A stretch of DNA of 64,000 nt from Streptomyces griseus subsp. griseus (GCF_000720255.1 NZ_JOJE01000014.1:99296-163295); one strand, 5' to 3'; numbered from the stretch's first letter, positions 53,579 to 61,805 are shown. The notes: generated by a model not told the origin, from the sequence alone. Numbers and translations are program-made.

Positions 53579-53604
53579 CAATGGTCAAGAATCGTTGACC
53601 ATTG
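53579..53604. promoter_or_regulatory. 26-bp palindromic operator of the arsR-MFS operon
   Basis: CAATGGTCAA (53579-53588) and TTGACCATTG (53595-53604) are perfect 10-bp inverted arms with a 6-nt centre. The site ends 5 nt before the ArsR start, as expected for autorepression. Confidence 0.75.
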
Positions 53605-53609
53605 CTCGC

Positions 53610-54146
53610 ATGCCTACCGACGATCTTCCCGAGACGTTTCACGTCACCACGGACGAGCAGCTGCGCGCCGTCTCCAATCTCACGCGCCACCGGATCATGG
53701 CCGTGCTCCGCTTCGAGCCGGCGACGATTACGCAGATCGCCGAGCGGGTGGGCCTTGCGAAGGGGAGTTCCAGCTATCACGTGCGGCTGCTGGAGCGGGC
53801 AGGCCTGGTGAAGGTGGTACGGACGCGGAAGGTGCGGGGTGTCACCGAGCGGTACTACGCGATGGCCGCACGGTCGATCGAGCTGCCGGATCCGGGCAAG
53901 GGAGGGCCGGATGTGCTGATGCGCCATGCGGTGGCGGACCTGGAGTCGTCACCGGTGGATGAGCGGCACGTACGGATGGCGCATCTGCGGCTCACCGAGG
54001 AGCAGTTCGCGCAGCTTGGGGCGCGGCTGCAGGCACTGGCGGACGAGTACCGGGAGCTGTCCGATCCGTCGCTGCCGGACGCGTCACTCGTCTTCGCACT
54101 GTTCCACCCGGCACCGCGCGAGCAGGCTGAGCGGGGCGCCAAGTGA
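53610..54146 (+). CDS. ArsR-family winged-helix regulator
   Basis: The 178-residue protein has a winged helix with ITQIAERVGLAKGSSSYHVR as the recognition region and a helical C-terminal half (RMAHLRLTEEQFAQLGARLQ). No metal-binding cysteine pair is present, so it probably senses an organic ligand. ATG 53610 sits directly after the 26-bp palindrome and has no ribosome binding site. The end overlaps the MFS gene as GTGA, so repressor and exporter are made together. Confidence 0.88.
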   Translation: MPTDDLPETFHVTTDEQLRAVSNLTRHRIMAVLRFEPATITQIAERVGLAKGSSSYHVRLLERAGLVKVVRTRKVRGVTERYYAMAARSIELPDPGKGGPDVLMRHAVADLESSPVDERHVRMAHLRLTEEQFAQLGARLQALADEYRELSDPSLPDASLVFALFHPAPREQAERGAK

Positions 54147-55438
54147 CCTCAGACGTTCGGAAGTTGCCGACCGGGTTCGGACGGCTGTGGACTGCGCAGA
54201 CGGTGTCCTCACTCGGTGACGGGGTGTCGCATGCCGCGCTGCCGCTGCTCGCGTTGACGTTGACGCGGAATCCGATGGCGCTCGCCGTCGTCACGGCCGC
54301 CGGAACGCTGCCGTGGCTGCTCTTCGGCGTGCTCGGCGGTGCGCTGGTGGACCGCTGGGACCGCCGACGCACGATGTGGGTGACAGACGCGGCGCGTGCG
54401 GTGCTGCTCGCGATACCGGCGGCAGCGGCCGCGCTCGACGTGCTGAGTATTCCGCTGCTCGCGGCCGTCGCCTTCTTGCTCGGCCTCGGCGGACTCTTCT
54501 TCGACACGGCCGCCACGGCCTACCTGCCCGATCTGCTCGGCCGCGAACCCGCACTCTTGGAGCGCGCCAACTCCCGCTTGCGCGGAGCCCAGACCGCCAT
54601 GTCCGGCTTCGCGGGGCCGCCTGCGGGCAGTGCGCTGCTCGCGCTCGGGCGGGCGGTTCCGCTGCTCGCCGACGCGGTGTCGTTCATGCTCTCCGCACTG
54701 CTCGTACGGTCACTTCCTGCCATGCCCCGGCCCGTGCCGGAGACCCGCGAGTCGCTGCTTCGGCAGGCGCGGGCCGGGGCTTCGTACGTCTTCCGGGACC
54801 GGCTGCTGCTCGGGCTCGCGCTCCGCCCAGCGGTCGGGAACGTCGCCTTCCTCGCTGTGGAGACCGTCCTCGCCCTCTTCGCGCACGACCGCCTCGGCAT
54901 CGACACCTACGGCTTCGGCCTGCTTCTCACGGCGGAGGCCACCGGCGGCCTGCTCGGTGCGGGCATCGCCTCCTACCTTGGCCGGCGACTCGGTACCGGC
55001 ACCGCACTGACCTGCACGGCCGCCGTCGAAGGGCTTGCCATCCTGGGCCTTGCCGCTGCCCCGAACCCGTACGTGGCCGGGCTTGCGCTCGCCGTCTGCG
55101 GGGCCGGCATGGGCGCCACGATGGTGCTCGGGCCCTCCCTCCGGCAGGCGATCGTCCCGGCCCACCTCATGGGCCGGGTCGCCTCCACCTCCCGCATGCT
55201 GGCCATGTGCGCCGCCCCCATCGGGGCCTTCCTCGGCGGCTGGCTGGCCACCACCTATGACATCCGTACCCCGCTCTACGCCGCAGCCGTCCTCCTCCTG
55301 GCGATGACGGCCGTCACGGCATCCATGACCAGCAACCGCCGGGTCGAAGCGGCGCTGCGTGCAGCCGCCCCTACCGGCGGTCCAGATCACCCGGCATCCA
55401 AGGAACCCGCCCAGGAGAGTGCACCCGACTTGTTGTGA
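54143..55438 (+). CDS. MFS exporter (DHA3/enterobactin-exporter-like)
   Basis: The 431-residue protein has 12 transmembrane helices and the MFS motif LVDRWDRRRTMWVTDAARAV between helices 2 and 3. The form matches the MFS_3 group (macrolide efflux and EntS-like exporters). It is translationally coupled to the ArsR gene, a common arrangement for a drug- or metabolite-inducible pump. The stop codon lies inside a long hairpin. Confidence 0.88.
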   Translation: MTSDVRKLPTGFGRLWTAQTVSSLGDGVSHAALPLLALTLTRNPMALAVVTAAGTLPWLLFGVLGGALVDRWDRRRTMWVTDAARAVLLAIPAAAAALDVLSIPLLAAVAFLLGLGGLFFDTAATAYLPDLLGREPALLERANSRLRGAQTAMSGFAGPPAGSALLALGRAVPLLADAVSFMLSALLVRSLPAMPRPVPETRESLLRQARAGASYVFRDRLLLGLALRPAVGNVAFLAVETVLALFAHDRLGIDTYGFGLLLTAEATGGLLGAGIASYLGRRLGTGTALTCTAAVEGLAILGLAAAPNPYVAGLALAVCGAGMGATMVLGPSLRQAIVPAHLMGRVASTSRMLAMCAAPIGAFLGGWLATTYDIRTPLYAAAVLLLAMTAVTASMTSNRRVEAALRAAAPTGGPDHPASKEPAQESAPDLL

Positions 55439-55473
55439 CGCCTGCCGCGAAGCGTCACAACAAGTCGGGTGCC
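55422..55473. terminator. 21-bp perfect hairpin spanning the MFS stop codon
   Basis: 55422-55442 (starts GCACCCGACTTG, ends TGTGACGC) is exactly complementary to 55453-55473, with a 10-nt loop. The MFS stop TGA is at 55436-55438, inside the left arm. It can terminate both the exporter and the converging Tn3 remnant. Confidence 0.7.
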
Positions 55474-55509
55474 AGGCCCCCGCGGGGCGCAACGAGTGGC
55501 AGGTCGGTC

Positions 55510-56445
55510 TCGTGCGCCGACCGTCAATCCTCGTCGTTCTCGTCGTCCTCGGCGACGTCCGGGTCCCGGAAAGGGCGCAGGCCTTGGTCGGGGCCGCTGG
55601 CTTTGATGTTGAACAGGTAGCGGCCCAGGAAGTTGATGTGCCGGTCCTAGAGTGGGGAGAGGCGGGCAACGTCTGCGTCCTTGATGTCGTGGCCCTCGGC
55701 ACGGAGCCGGACAACGGCGGCGTCCAGGTAGCGGGTGTTCCACAGGATCACGGCGTTGAGGACCAGGCCGAGAGCGGCGAGCTGGTCTTCCTGGCCTTCG
55801 CGGTACGCCTGGCGGATCTGGCCGCGGCCGGCGTGGCAGATCGCGCGGGCGAGGCGGTGGCGGGATTCCTACACGGTGAGCTGCCGGTTCATCAGGCGCC
55901 AGTAGGTGTCGTCGACCGGGTCGACCAGAGCGAGCAGGTGCATGGTCTTGTCGATGCGCCCCTACTCGGCGAACGCGGCCCCCAGCGGGGTCGGGTGCCC
56001 TTCGCGGCCGAACATCCGCAGCAGGTCGTAGGCCCGGACCTGGTTGGTGATGAGCGACCCGGCCACGCGGAGCATGTCCGGCCAGTGCGTGGCGATCTTC
56101 TTCAGGTTGACCTTGCTGCAGGCCACGGCCTCCAGCGGCCCGTACCCGTCGGCCGGCTTCTCGCCGTCGGGCAGGTCGGCTCGCCAGAATCGCTGGTCGG
56201 CTAGGTCGCGGCAGCGTCAGGGACTCCGGTTCGCCCACCGCGCCAAGTTTGTCCACGCTCAGCCGGGCACGTCCCCCGCCTTCGGGGACGACGATCTCCG
56301 CCTTCGCGCCGGCGCCGGCCTCCTCCAGGCGGTCGGCCATCTGCCGCCAAGCCGCGTCGAGTTCGCGGGTCAGCTGGGCCAGGTGCTCGGCCGCGTCCTC
56401 GGTCAGGAACAGTCCACGAACCCAAGCGGCAGCCGCATCCCGTGT
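55510..56445 (-). pseudogene. Tn3-family transposase remnant
   Basis: The minus strand carries long blocks of a Tn3 TnpA: EEAGAGAKAEIVVPEGGGRA, RIDKTMHLLALVDPVDDTYW, ARAICHAGRGQIRQAYREGQ, QLAALGLVLNAVILWNTRYL and NFLGRYLFNIKASG. At least one frameshift separates the first block from the rest. Three in-frame TAG codons interrupt it at 55647-55649, 55869-55871 and 55962-55964. The N-terminal two thirds are missing and no 38-bp Tn3 inverted repeat was found. Confidence 0.9.
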
Positions 56446-56658
56446 GCTAGCCGACCATGATCAATTTCAGCGGCACTTTCTGTACCGCAACTACTCACGC
56501 CCGGGTGCGCAGGCATGCGGGTCATTCCCCGCGCCGACTCTGGTCATGGACATGCAAAACTGGATAGTGTGTGGCGCGCCACAGACCACCCGCTCCGAAT
56601 CGGGGTGGAGCCCAGTCCGTAAGGAACTCACAGCAACGTTTCTTCGATTGGAGACACA

Positions 56659-57183
56659 GTGCGTCGCAAATTCACAGCCGCAGCCCTCGCCATTCTGTCG
56701 GTGACCGGCCTCCTCGCTTCCAGCGCGACGGCACACGCCTCCGTCTCCAACGGCTACATCTCCGGATCTGGCTCGCTGCTCGACGACCTCGGCGACGAAG
56801 GAGACATCCACCCGGGGAACATCAGCGGCGCGACGGCGGTGTGGCAGGCGATCCTCTGGGCCGACGGCTACCTCGACTTCTCCTACGCTTCTTCGGTGGA
56901 CTGTAACTTCGGCCCCGCGACCAAGGCTGCTACGAAGGCATGGCAGGCGGACCACGACCTCGATGACGACGGCATCGTGGGGAAGAAGACCTTCTCCGCT
57001 GCGGGCAAGTACCTCATCGACGCGGGGCTGAGTGCGACGAACCGCAACATGCGAATCGTCGAATACGACTCCCCTAAATCCTCCCTGCGCGTCATCGCGC
57101 AGCGCAACGAGACGAATGGCCGCTGGCTGGTCATGATCGGAAGCAGCGCCACCTATCGCTACGCCTCCTATACCAGCTGCTGA
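56659..57183 (+). CDS. secreted peptidoglycan-binding-domain protein
   Basis: The 174-residue protein has a signal peptide (KFTAAALAILSVTGLLASSA then TAHA) and a peptidoglycan-binding-like repeat (DCNFGPATKAATKAWQADHD then LDDDGIVGKKTF). Two further regions, ATAVWQAILWADGYLDF and MRIVEYDSPKSSLRVIAQRN, are unassigned. There is no catalytic domain, so it probably binds the cell wall only. GGAGA lies 5 nt before the GTG start. Codon use is less GC-biased than in the first 50 kb. Confidence 0.8.
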   Translation: MRRKFTAAALAILSVTGLLASSATAHASVSNGYISGSGSLLDDLGDEGDIHPGNISGATAVWQAILWADGYLDFSYASSVDCNFGPATKAATKAWQADHDLDDDGIVGKKTFSAAGKYLIDAGLSATNRNMRIVEYDSPKSSLRVIAQRNETNGRWLVMIGSSATYRYASYTSC

Positions 57184-57260
57184 GCAGGAAGGCGCCTCGC
57201 GAGAGTCCTTCCAGGCAAGCCCGGGGGATTCGGGAGGTTATCACCGCCCGCTGTTCAGAC

Positions 57261-57587
57261 ATGAGTCATGGCCGCTACCGGGCGGCAAGGAGTCGGCCGA
57301 CCGGCTCCGCCGGCGTGGTGTCCGCGCTGGCGTGCACGGTGCTGGACGGCCGGCCAGTCACCGTGACCGGCTCACATGACGGAACAGTGCGAATAGTGGA
57401 TCTATTCACCGGCCGGCCCGTCAGCCGGCCCATGACCGGTCACACCGACGCGGTTGATGCGGTGGCGTGCATGGAGCTGGAAGGCCGGCCGGAGCTCCAG
57501 TTCAGGACGATTGCGGGGTCGGCTGCGGCTCGCCGTCAGCCTTTGGACCGCCGGCGAGAGACCCGAAGTACCCGTCGAGCAATATGA
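57261..57587 (+). pseudogene. WD40-repeat protein fragment
   Basis: Residues VVSALACTVLDGRPVTVTGS, HDGTVRIVDLFTGRPVSRPM and TGHTDAVDAVACMELEGRPE are one and a half WD40 blades as found in large Streptomyces WD40/NACHT proteins. Both ends are missing. The frame then runs antisense through the next fragment. Confidence 0.75.
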
Positions 57588-57737
57588 GCAGTTGATCCAC
57601 GGCGTGCTGGTCGTCCTCGGGTGACCACGGTTCCGCGGGGCGGCCCTCGGGAAAGGCAAGATTCAGGACCAAGCCCGTCCAGACCAGGTTCGTCCCAAAA
57701 CCCAGTTTGGCGGCGAGCCACTCCTGAGAGGACGTTC
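57502..57737 (-). pseudogene. truncated hypothetical gene at the IS edge
   Basis: The minus strand reads SSQEWLAAKLGFGTNLVWTG, FPEGRPAEPWSPEDDQHAVD and LLILLDGYFGSLAGGPKADG up to a stop at 57502. The upstream part is replaced by the IS5 element, so this is a C-terminal remnant of an unknown protein. Confidence 0.6.
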
Positions 57738-57828
57738 TGAGCCGGTATGACTGTCTTGTGGTCGCCTGATCGTGTGGGTTTGGGCGGTTGGGGCTGGTCG
57801 AGCGGCTTGGTCCTGCTGCGCTGTTCGG

Positions 57829-58659
57829 GTGAGTGACCGCAAGCCCTACAAGAGCGACCTGTCCGATGAACGTTGGGCGCTGATCGAACCAGTGATCTCG
57901 GCATGGAAGGCCGAACACCCTTCTCCGACGGGCCATCAAGGCCGGTACGAGATACGGGAGATCGTGAACGCAATCCTGTACCAGGGCAGGACCGGCTGCC
58001 AGTGGGAATACCTCCCGCACGATCTGCCGCCGAAGTCGGCCGTCTACTACTACTTCGCGGCCTGGCGCGATGACGGCACGGACGTGAAGATCAACGACCT
58101 GCTGCGCTGGCAGGTCCGGGAGAGGGCCGGGAGGTCGGAGGATCCGAGCCTGGTCGTGATCGACACGCAGAGCGTCCACGCAGCGGTGAACGTGCCCGCG
58201 GCCACGACCGGGAAGGACGCGGCCAAGAAGGTGCCGGGTCGCAAGCGCGGACTTGCGGTGGACGTCCTCGGCCTGGTCATCGCCGTGACCGTGCTGGCCG
58301 CGAGCGCCCACGACAACGCCTTCGGGGTCGCTCTGCTCGGCCAGGTCGCCCCCATCGGCACCATCAAGAAGGCCCTGGTGGACCAGGGCTTCAAGAAGAC
58401 CGTCGTCGATCACGGCACCACGGTCGGCATCGACGTCGAGATCGTCGAGCGCAACCCCTCGGACAAGGGCGCCGGCTTCGTTCCGCAGGCCAAGAGGTGG
58501 ATCGTGGAGCAGACGCTCGGCATCCTTATGCTGTTCCGCCGGCTCGTACGGGACTACGAGAGCCGCCCGAAGACCTCCGAGTCCAGGGTACGTTGGGCCA
58601 TGATCGACGTGATAGCGCGCCGACTCACCGGCCAGACCACGCCCACCTGGCGCGGGTGA
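57829..58659 (+). CDS. IS5-family transposase
   Basis: The 276-residue protein is apparently complete. It has the N-terminal DUF4096 domain (YKSDLSDERWALIEPVISAW; GRTGCQWEYLPHDLPPKSAV) and a DDE catalytic core with the first Asp in VVIDTQSVHA and the Glu in RWIVEQTLGILMLFRRLVRD. GTG 57829 is the start supported by homology; the frame extends to 57772. The gene truncates a minus-strand gene to its left and lies 4 nt before the passenger gene. Confidence 0.9.
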   Translation: MSDRKPYKSDLSDERWALIEPVISAWKAEHPSPTGHQGRYEIREIVNAILYQGRTGCQWEYLPHDLPPKSAVYYYFAAWRDDGTDVKINDLLRWQVRERAGRSEDPSLVVIDTQSVHAAVNVPAATTGKDAAKKVPGRKRGLAVDVLGLVIAVTVLAASAHDNAFGVALLGQVAPIGTIKKALVDQGFKKTVVDHGTTVGIDVEIVERNPSDKGAGFVPQAKRWIVEQTLGILMLFRRLVRDYESRPKTSESRVRWAMIDVIARRLTGQTTPTWRG

Positions 58660-58663
58660 CCGC

Positions 58664-59080
58664 GTGGACGCCCAGGTCACACCGCTCCTGGAGCGGATCG
58701 ACGCACGCGAACGCGAGCTCGGCACCGCCGCGGAACAGCTCCGCACGCAGATCGACGAACTCACCGCGCGCCTGCGTGAACTCGACGAGGAGATCGAAAA
58801 CCTGGCGGTGACCCGCAAGACGCTCCTCGCCCTCCCGCCGACCGCCCCGGAACCGACCGAGGAGCCGCCCGCCCTGCCGGCCCACCCGGCCTACCAGCAG
58901 ATCCTCGGCACCTTCGCCGAGGCTCCCGGACCGAAGCGCGCCCGCGACCTGTGCCAGGCCCTGGACCTCCCGCTCACGGCGAAGAACATCGAGAGCATCC
59001 GACACAAGCTCAAGCGCCTGGTCAGCCTGGGTGTTCTTGCCGAGACCGAACCGGGCCTGTTTGCCCAGCGCCGCCCGTAG
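58664..59080 (+). CDS. coiled-coil/winged-helix passenger protein
   Basis: The 138-residue protein has an N-terminal coiled coil (LGTAAEQLRTQIDELTARLR) and a C-terminal winged-helix-like part (RARDLCQALDLPLTAKNIES, KLKRLVSLGVLAETEPGLFA). Closely similar proteins are familiar in Streptomyces, often next to IS transposases. Its GTG lies 4 nt after the transposase stop, suggesting one transcript. A regulatory or DNA-binding role in transposition is possible but unproven. Confidence 0.7.
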   Translation: MDAQVTPLLERIDARERELGTAAEQLRTQIDELTARLRELDEEIENLAVTRKTLLALPPTAPEPTEEPPALPAHPAYQQILGTFAEAPGPKRARDLCQALDLPLTAKNIESIRHKLKRLVSLGVLAETEPGLFAQRRP

Positions 59081-59149
59081 CAGCCCTCCAGCCCGGGCCA
59101 CCCGTCCGTCACGGCTGCCGCACTCGCCAGCCGGCTCACGACGCGATCG

Positions 59150-59800
59150 CTAGTGACCCGTCATGCGGAGCCACTGCATCGTTGTGACGAGCTCTTCGCC
59201 GAAGCCCTCGCAGAGCGCGAGCAACTCGCGACCCGTGGACGAGTCGAGCAGCCCTGCGGAATCGGGGAGAACCCCAAGAGCACCGTGGCAGGCTGTCTCG
59301 ACTGCGAAGTGGCGCGACGCGAAGTAGCCCTCGCCCGCCCGGTCCGCCAGGTCGGCGAGGTACTGACGGTGGGCTTCCTCCGCGGGGTGAGAGTAGAAGG
59401 AGCCCTCGACGAGACCGTCCAGGTAGTTCGCCAGGCCGGCCGACGCTTCGACCACTCGCCCGACTTCGTCCACGCCAGGCTTGTCCAGCAGTTCGCCGAA
59501 GGTCAGCAGGTTGCTGATGGTCTCCAACTGGAAAAGCTGGACCGTGTCCGGGTCGACTTCAGATGTGAAGAGCGGAGCCGTGCACAGCTCGGCGATTGCT
59601 CGCCGGTATGCGCCATCCGACTGTTCACCAGCGGGTGATGCTGCCAGTCGGAACAGCGACTCCAGCACAAACTGGTCGACGCCCCACTCTGCATCCAATT
59701 CGAACGCGAGTATCGGCGCGCGCCACCGCCACAGGGCCAGGACGGCCGCCTGCCGCTGGTGGACGGGCTTCAGGTCCGCCAATCGTTCGATCCGCACCAC
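59150..59800 (-). CDS. hypothetical protein (216 aa)
   Basis: I do not recognise the family. The protein is all-helical and acidic: VHQRQAAVLALWRWRAPILA, FELDAEWGVDQFVLESLFRL, then ASAGLANYLDGLVEGSFYSH. No signal peptide, membrane helix or catalytic motif is visible. Its size and neighbourhood resemble immunity-type proteins of polymorphic toxin loci. The GTG start has no clear ribosome binding site. Confidence 0.6.
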   Translation of the reverse strand: MVRIERLADLKPVHQRQAAVLALWRWRAPILAFELDAEWGVDQFVLESLFRLAASPAGEQSDGAYRRAIAELCTAPLFTSEVDPDTVQLFQLETISNLLTFGELLDKPGVDEVGRVVEASAGLANYLDGLVEGSFYSHPAEEAHRQYLADLADRAGEGYFASRHFAVETACHGALGVLPDSAGLLDSSTGRELLALCEGFGEELVTTMQWLRMTGH

Positions 59801-59940
59801 GTTTCTTGAGCCAGCCCTTCTGATCTACCGGCCCCCAGCCGCCCCCTTTACCTCGGGACACTGTAGAAGCCGCTGAAGGACCACGTGACCGCCAGGACCG
59901 CGCCTGGCACAAGCCAACTACGGGAATCGGTCATACCGGT

Positions 59941-60552
59941 TCAGAATGCCCTCTGAAACCCGTTCAGCAGGTCCCCTGCTGCCGCGACGTTGTAGCCGTT
60001 GAGGAACCCGGTCACCGACTCGAAGGTGACGCGGCCTACGAACATGCCCGGACGCGTCTTGAAGTCTTCCCAGAAATCCTGGCGGGACTGCACTGGCTTG
60101 CGCATGGCACGCCCCGCACGACTCCAGGCAGTGGGAATGTCCGACAGATCGCTGCCGACCCCCCACGTGGAGTACGAGACCACCTCCGGCCCCACGCCAA
60201 GCGCGGCAAGGAGCCTGCCCGCGCGCGCGGCCGAGTCGACCGGACCGCCCTTCCGGGTCCAGATGTGCGTTCCCGGAGCGTCCCCTTCGTGATGGGTAGC
60301 GACGAAATCCGTGCCCTCCACCACGAAGAACGCCGCCCGGACCCTGCCGTGTCCGTCCCACGAGGTCTCAAGAGTCAGCCTCAGCCGACGGGCCACCGCG
60401 TCCAAGTCCACCGAGAGACAGGCGAACGAGTACAAGGGCCACCCGACGCTTTGGAACATCGAGACTTGCCGGGCCGGATTGGGTCCGCCCGGGGGTTCTG
60501 TCGCGGGCTCCCAGCCGTCCTCCGCATCCGGTACGTACATCAGTTCAGTCAC
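59941..60552 (-). CDS. hypothetical protein (203 aa)
   Basis: Family not recognised. The N-terminal domain contains ARQVSMFQSVGWPLYSFACL and FVATHHEGDAPGTHIWTRKG. The C-terminal end DFWEDFKTRPGMFVGRVTFE then SVTGFLNGYN resembles a motif seen in small actinomycete proteins of toxin/immunity type. GTG 60552 gives VTELMYVP as the start; the frame is open to 60582. It is on the same strand as the 59150-59800 gene with a 140-nt gap. Confidence 0.55.
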   Translation of the reverse strand: MTELMYVPDAEDGWEPATEPPGGPNPARQVSMFQSVGWPLYSFACLSVDLDAVARRLRLTLETSWDGHGRVRAAFFVVEGTDFVATHHEGDAPGTHIWTRKGGPVDSAARAGRLLAALGVGPEVVSYSTWGVGSDLSDIPTAWSRAGRAMRKPVQSRQDFWEDFKTRPGMFVGRVTFESVTGFLNGYNVAAAGDLLNGFQRAF

Positions 60553-60651
60553 AGGGACAGTCAACCAGCACGCGGCGGCCACGATGTGACGGCCGACAGC
60601 AGTCTTGCAGCACCCACGACCAGCTGTTCACGCAACTACGGCCAGAGCCGC

Positions 60652-60802
60652 TTTCAAAGAGCGTCATCAGGGGTAGCTCGGTGGCCATGGGGGCCATCGG
60701 GATCCGCATGGCGTCGTCCCCGCGCCCGCGGGGGTAGCTCCACGCGGTCGACCTTGCCGGCGGTGGTGCCCGTGTCGTCCCCACGCCCGCGGGTGTCTGT
60801 AA
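60652..60802. CRISPR. fossil type I-E CRISPR array (three repeats, two spacers)
   Basis: One intact 29-bp repeat at 60713-60741 (starts GTCGTCCCCGCGCCCGCGGG, ends GGTAGCTCC) has the dyad GCGCCCGCG typical of actinomycete I-E repeats. At exactly +61 lies a repeat whose 5' part is kept (60774-60802), and at -61 one whose 3' part is kept (60652-60680, AGGGGTAGCTC). The two spacers, 60681-60712 and 60742-60773, are both 32 nt. No cas gene is in the window. Confidence 0.8.
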
Positions 60803-60936
60803 GCACTTCCTTGGGCTCCACCGCACGGAACTGAAGTGGCTCCCCGCGTGAGAAGTTGATCTGGCTCCACTCTGCGCTCATGGCGCTTCATGGATCTTGG
60901 ACGTCGGGATAGGGTCCGGCGGGAGGTGCGGGGGAA

Positions 60937-61410
60937 ATGAGTTTCCGACTGGCGGCGTATGCCGTGTGCATTGAGGGCGGGCGGGTACTGCTCGCCCGTC
61001 ACGTGCCGTTGAAGGGCGAGAGCAACTGGACCCTTCCGGGCGGCAGGGTCGAGCACGCGGAGGATCCGTTCGACGCGGTGATCAGGGAAGTCGCTGAGGA
61101 GACCGGCTGTGATGCGGTGGTCGAACGCCTGCTGGGAGTGGACTCCCGTGTGATCCCGGCGGCTGAACGTGCCGTCCCCGGCGGACCGGAGCATCAGAAT
61201 GTCGGCGTCTTCTACCAGGTTCGTATCACCGGCGGCCAGCTGCGGCCCGAGCCGAACGGCAAAATTGTTGAGTCGGTCTGGACTCCGATTCCCGATGTTG
61301 CTTGCCTGCGCCGGTCATCGCTGGTCGACATCGGCCTCGCCCTGGCTCAGACGCTTCCGGCAACCGGCCACGTCGCTCCCGTCCCGGTCGGCGGCCTGAT
61401 CCAGCACTGA
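60937..61410 (+). CDS. NUDIX hydrolase
   Basis: The 157-residue protein has the NUDIX box GGRVEHAEDPFDAVIREVAE followed by ETG, embedded in a standard fold starting FRLAAYAVCIEGGRVLLARH. The acidic residues bind magnesium for hydrolysis of nucleoside-diphosphate-type substrates. GGGGG lies 3-4 nt before the ATG. It is unrelated by strand or spacing to the CRISPR relic upstream. Confidence 0.87.
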   Translation: MSFRLAAYAVCIEGGRVLLARHVPLKGESNWTLPGGRVEHAEDPFDAVIREVAEETGCDAVVERLLGVDSRVIPAAERAVPGGPEHQNVGVFYQVRITGGQLRPEPNGKIVESVWTPIPDVACLRRSSLVDIGLALAQTLPATGHVAPVPVGGLIQH

Positions 61411-61805
61411 GGCGCCATCAACAATCCGAACTGGCTTCCCCGCAGACGGCGCCGTTCGCCGGTGGGCCGGTCGGCAGTACCGCGACGCCCTTTGGGGTGA
61501 ATGCACTGGTCCGTCCGCTCAGCAACGGCAGGGATTGTGCGTCGATCACGGTCATGTCGGAGTCCGTGTTGCTTGATCACGGTCATGTCGGGAGGCCGCC
61601 CCAGTCGCCAACCCAGTCCGCAATTGGCTCTTCGGCTCGAGGACCTCGTTGCTTCCGGCGCCGATAGCGACCAGCACAGGTGAAGCTCAGCTCCACCGCT
61701 ATCGGTGCCCCTGCTCGGCGGGGGCCTCGATAGGCGTCTCAGCCCCAGACCAAGAGCGTCGATGACCAGGCCGCACCCGTTGGTAACAGTTGTTACCATG
61801 CATGA
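61411..61805. other. 395-bp interval with a short direct repeat
   Basis: No gene is supported. GATCACGGTCATGTCGG occurs at 61544-61560 and again at 61575-61591 (period 31). The right end carries the promoter and operator of the following gene pair. Confidence 0.55.
61781..61799 (+). promoter_or_regulatory. palindromic operator and leaderless promoter of the TA-like operon
   Basis: TGGTAACA-GT-TGTTACCA (61781-61798) is a perfect inverted repeat with a 2-nt centre. Its right arm contains the -10 hexamer TACCAT (61794-61799), which ends 6 nt before ATG 61806. Binding would block transcription directly. Confidence 0.7.

Larger units (their letters stand above)
52960..53609. other. 650-bp interval without a gene
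   Basis: No protein-like frame is convincing on either strand. The interval holds the AT-rich hairpin at 53463-53483 and the ArsR operator at its right end. Confidence 0.55.
57738..59138 (+). mobile_element. IS5-family insertion sequence with passenger gene
   Basis: TGAGCCGG at 57738-57745 and its complement CCGGCTCA at 59131-59138 are candidate terminal repeats. Between them lie an intact transposase and a coiled-coil passenger gene, 1.4 kb in all. Target-site duplication was not identified, so the ends are provisional. Confidence 0.5.

Noticed and set aside
57187..57212. Terminator after the peptidoglycan-binding protein gene
   Set aside because: GGAAGG and CCTTCC can pair, but only 6 bp with a 14-nt loop; too weak to list.
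60652..60802. Active CRISPR-Cas system
   Set aside because: Only one repeat is intact and no cas gene is encoded in the window.
60667..61194. 175-codon minus-strand frame over the CRISPR relic
   Set aside because: Its PPRARGRR-like repeats are the translated CRISPR repeat, and the rest is antisense to the NUDIX gene.
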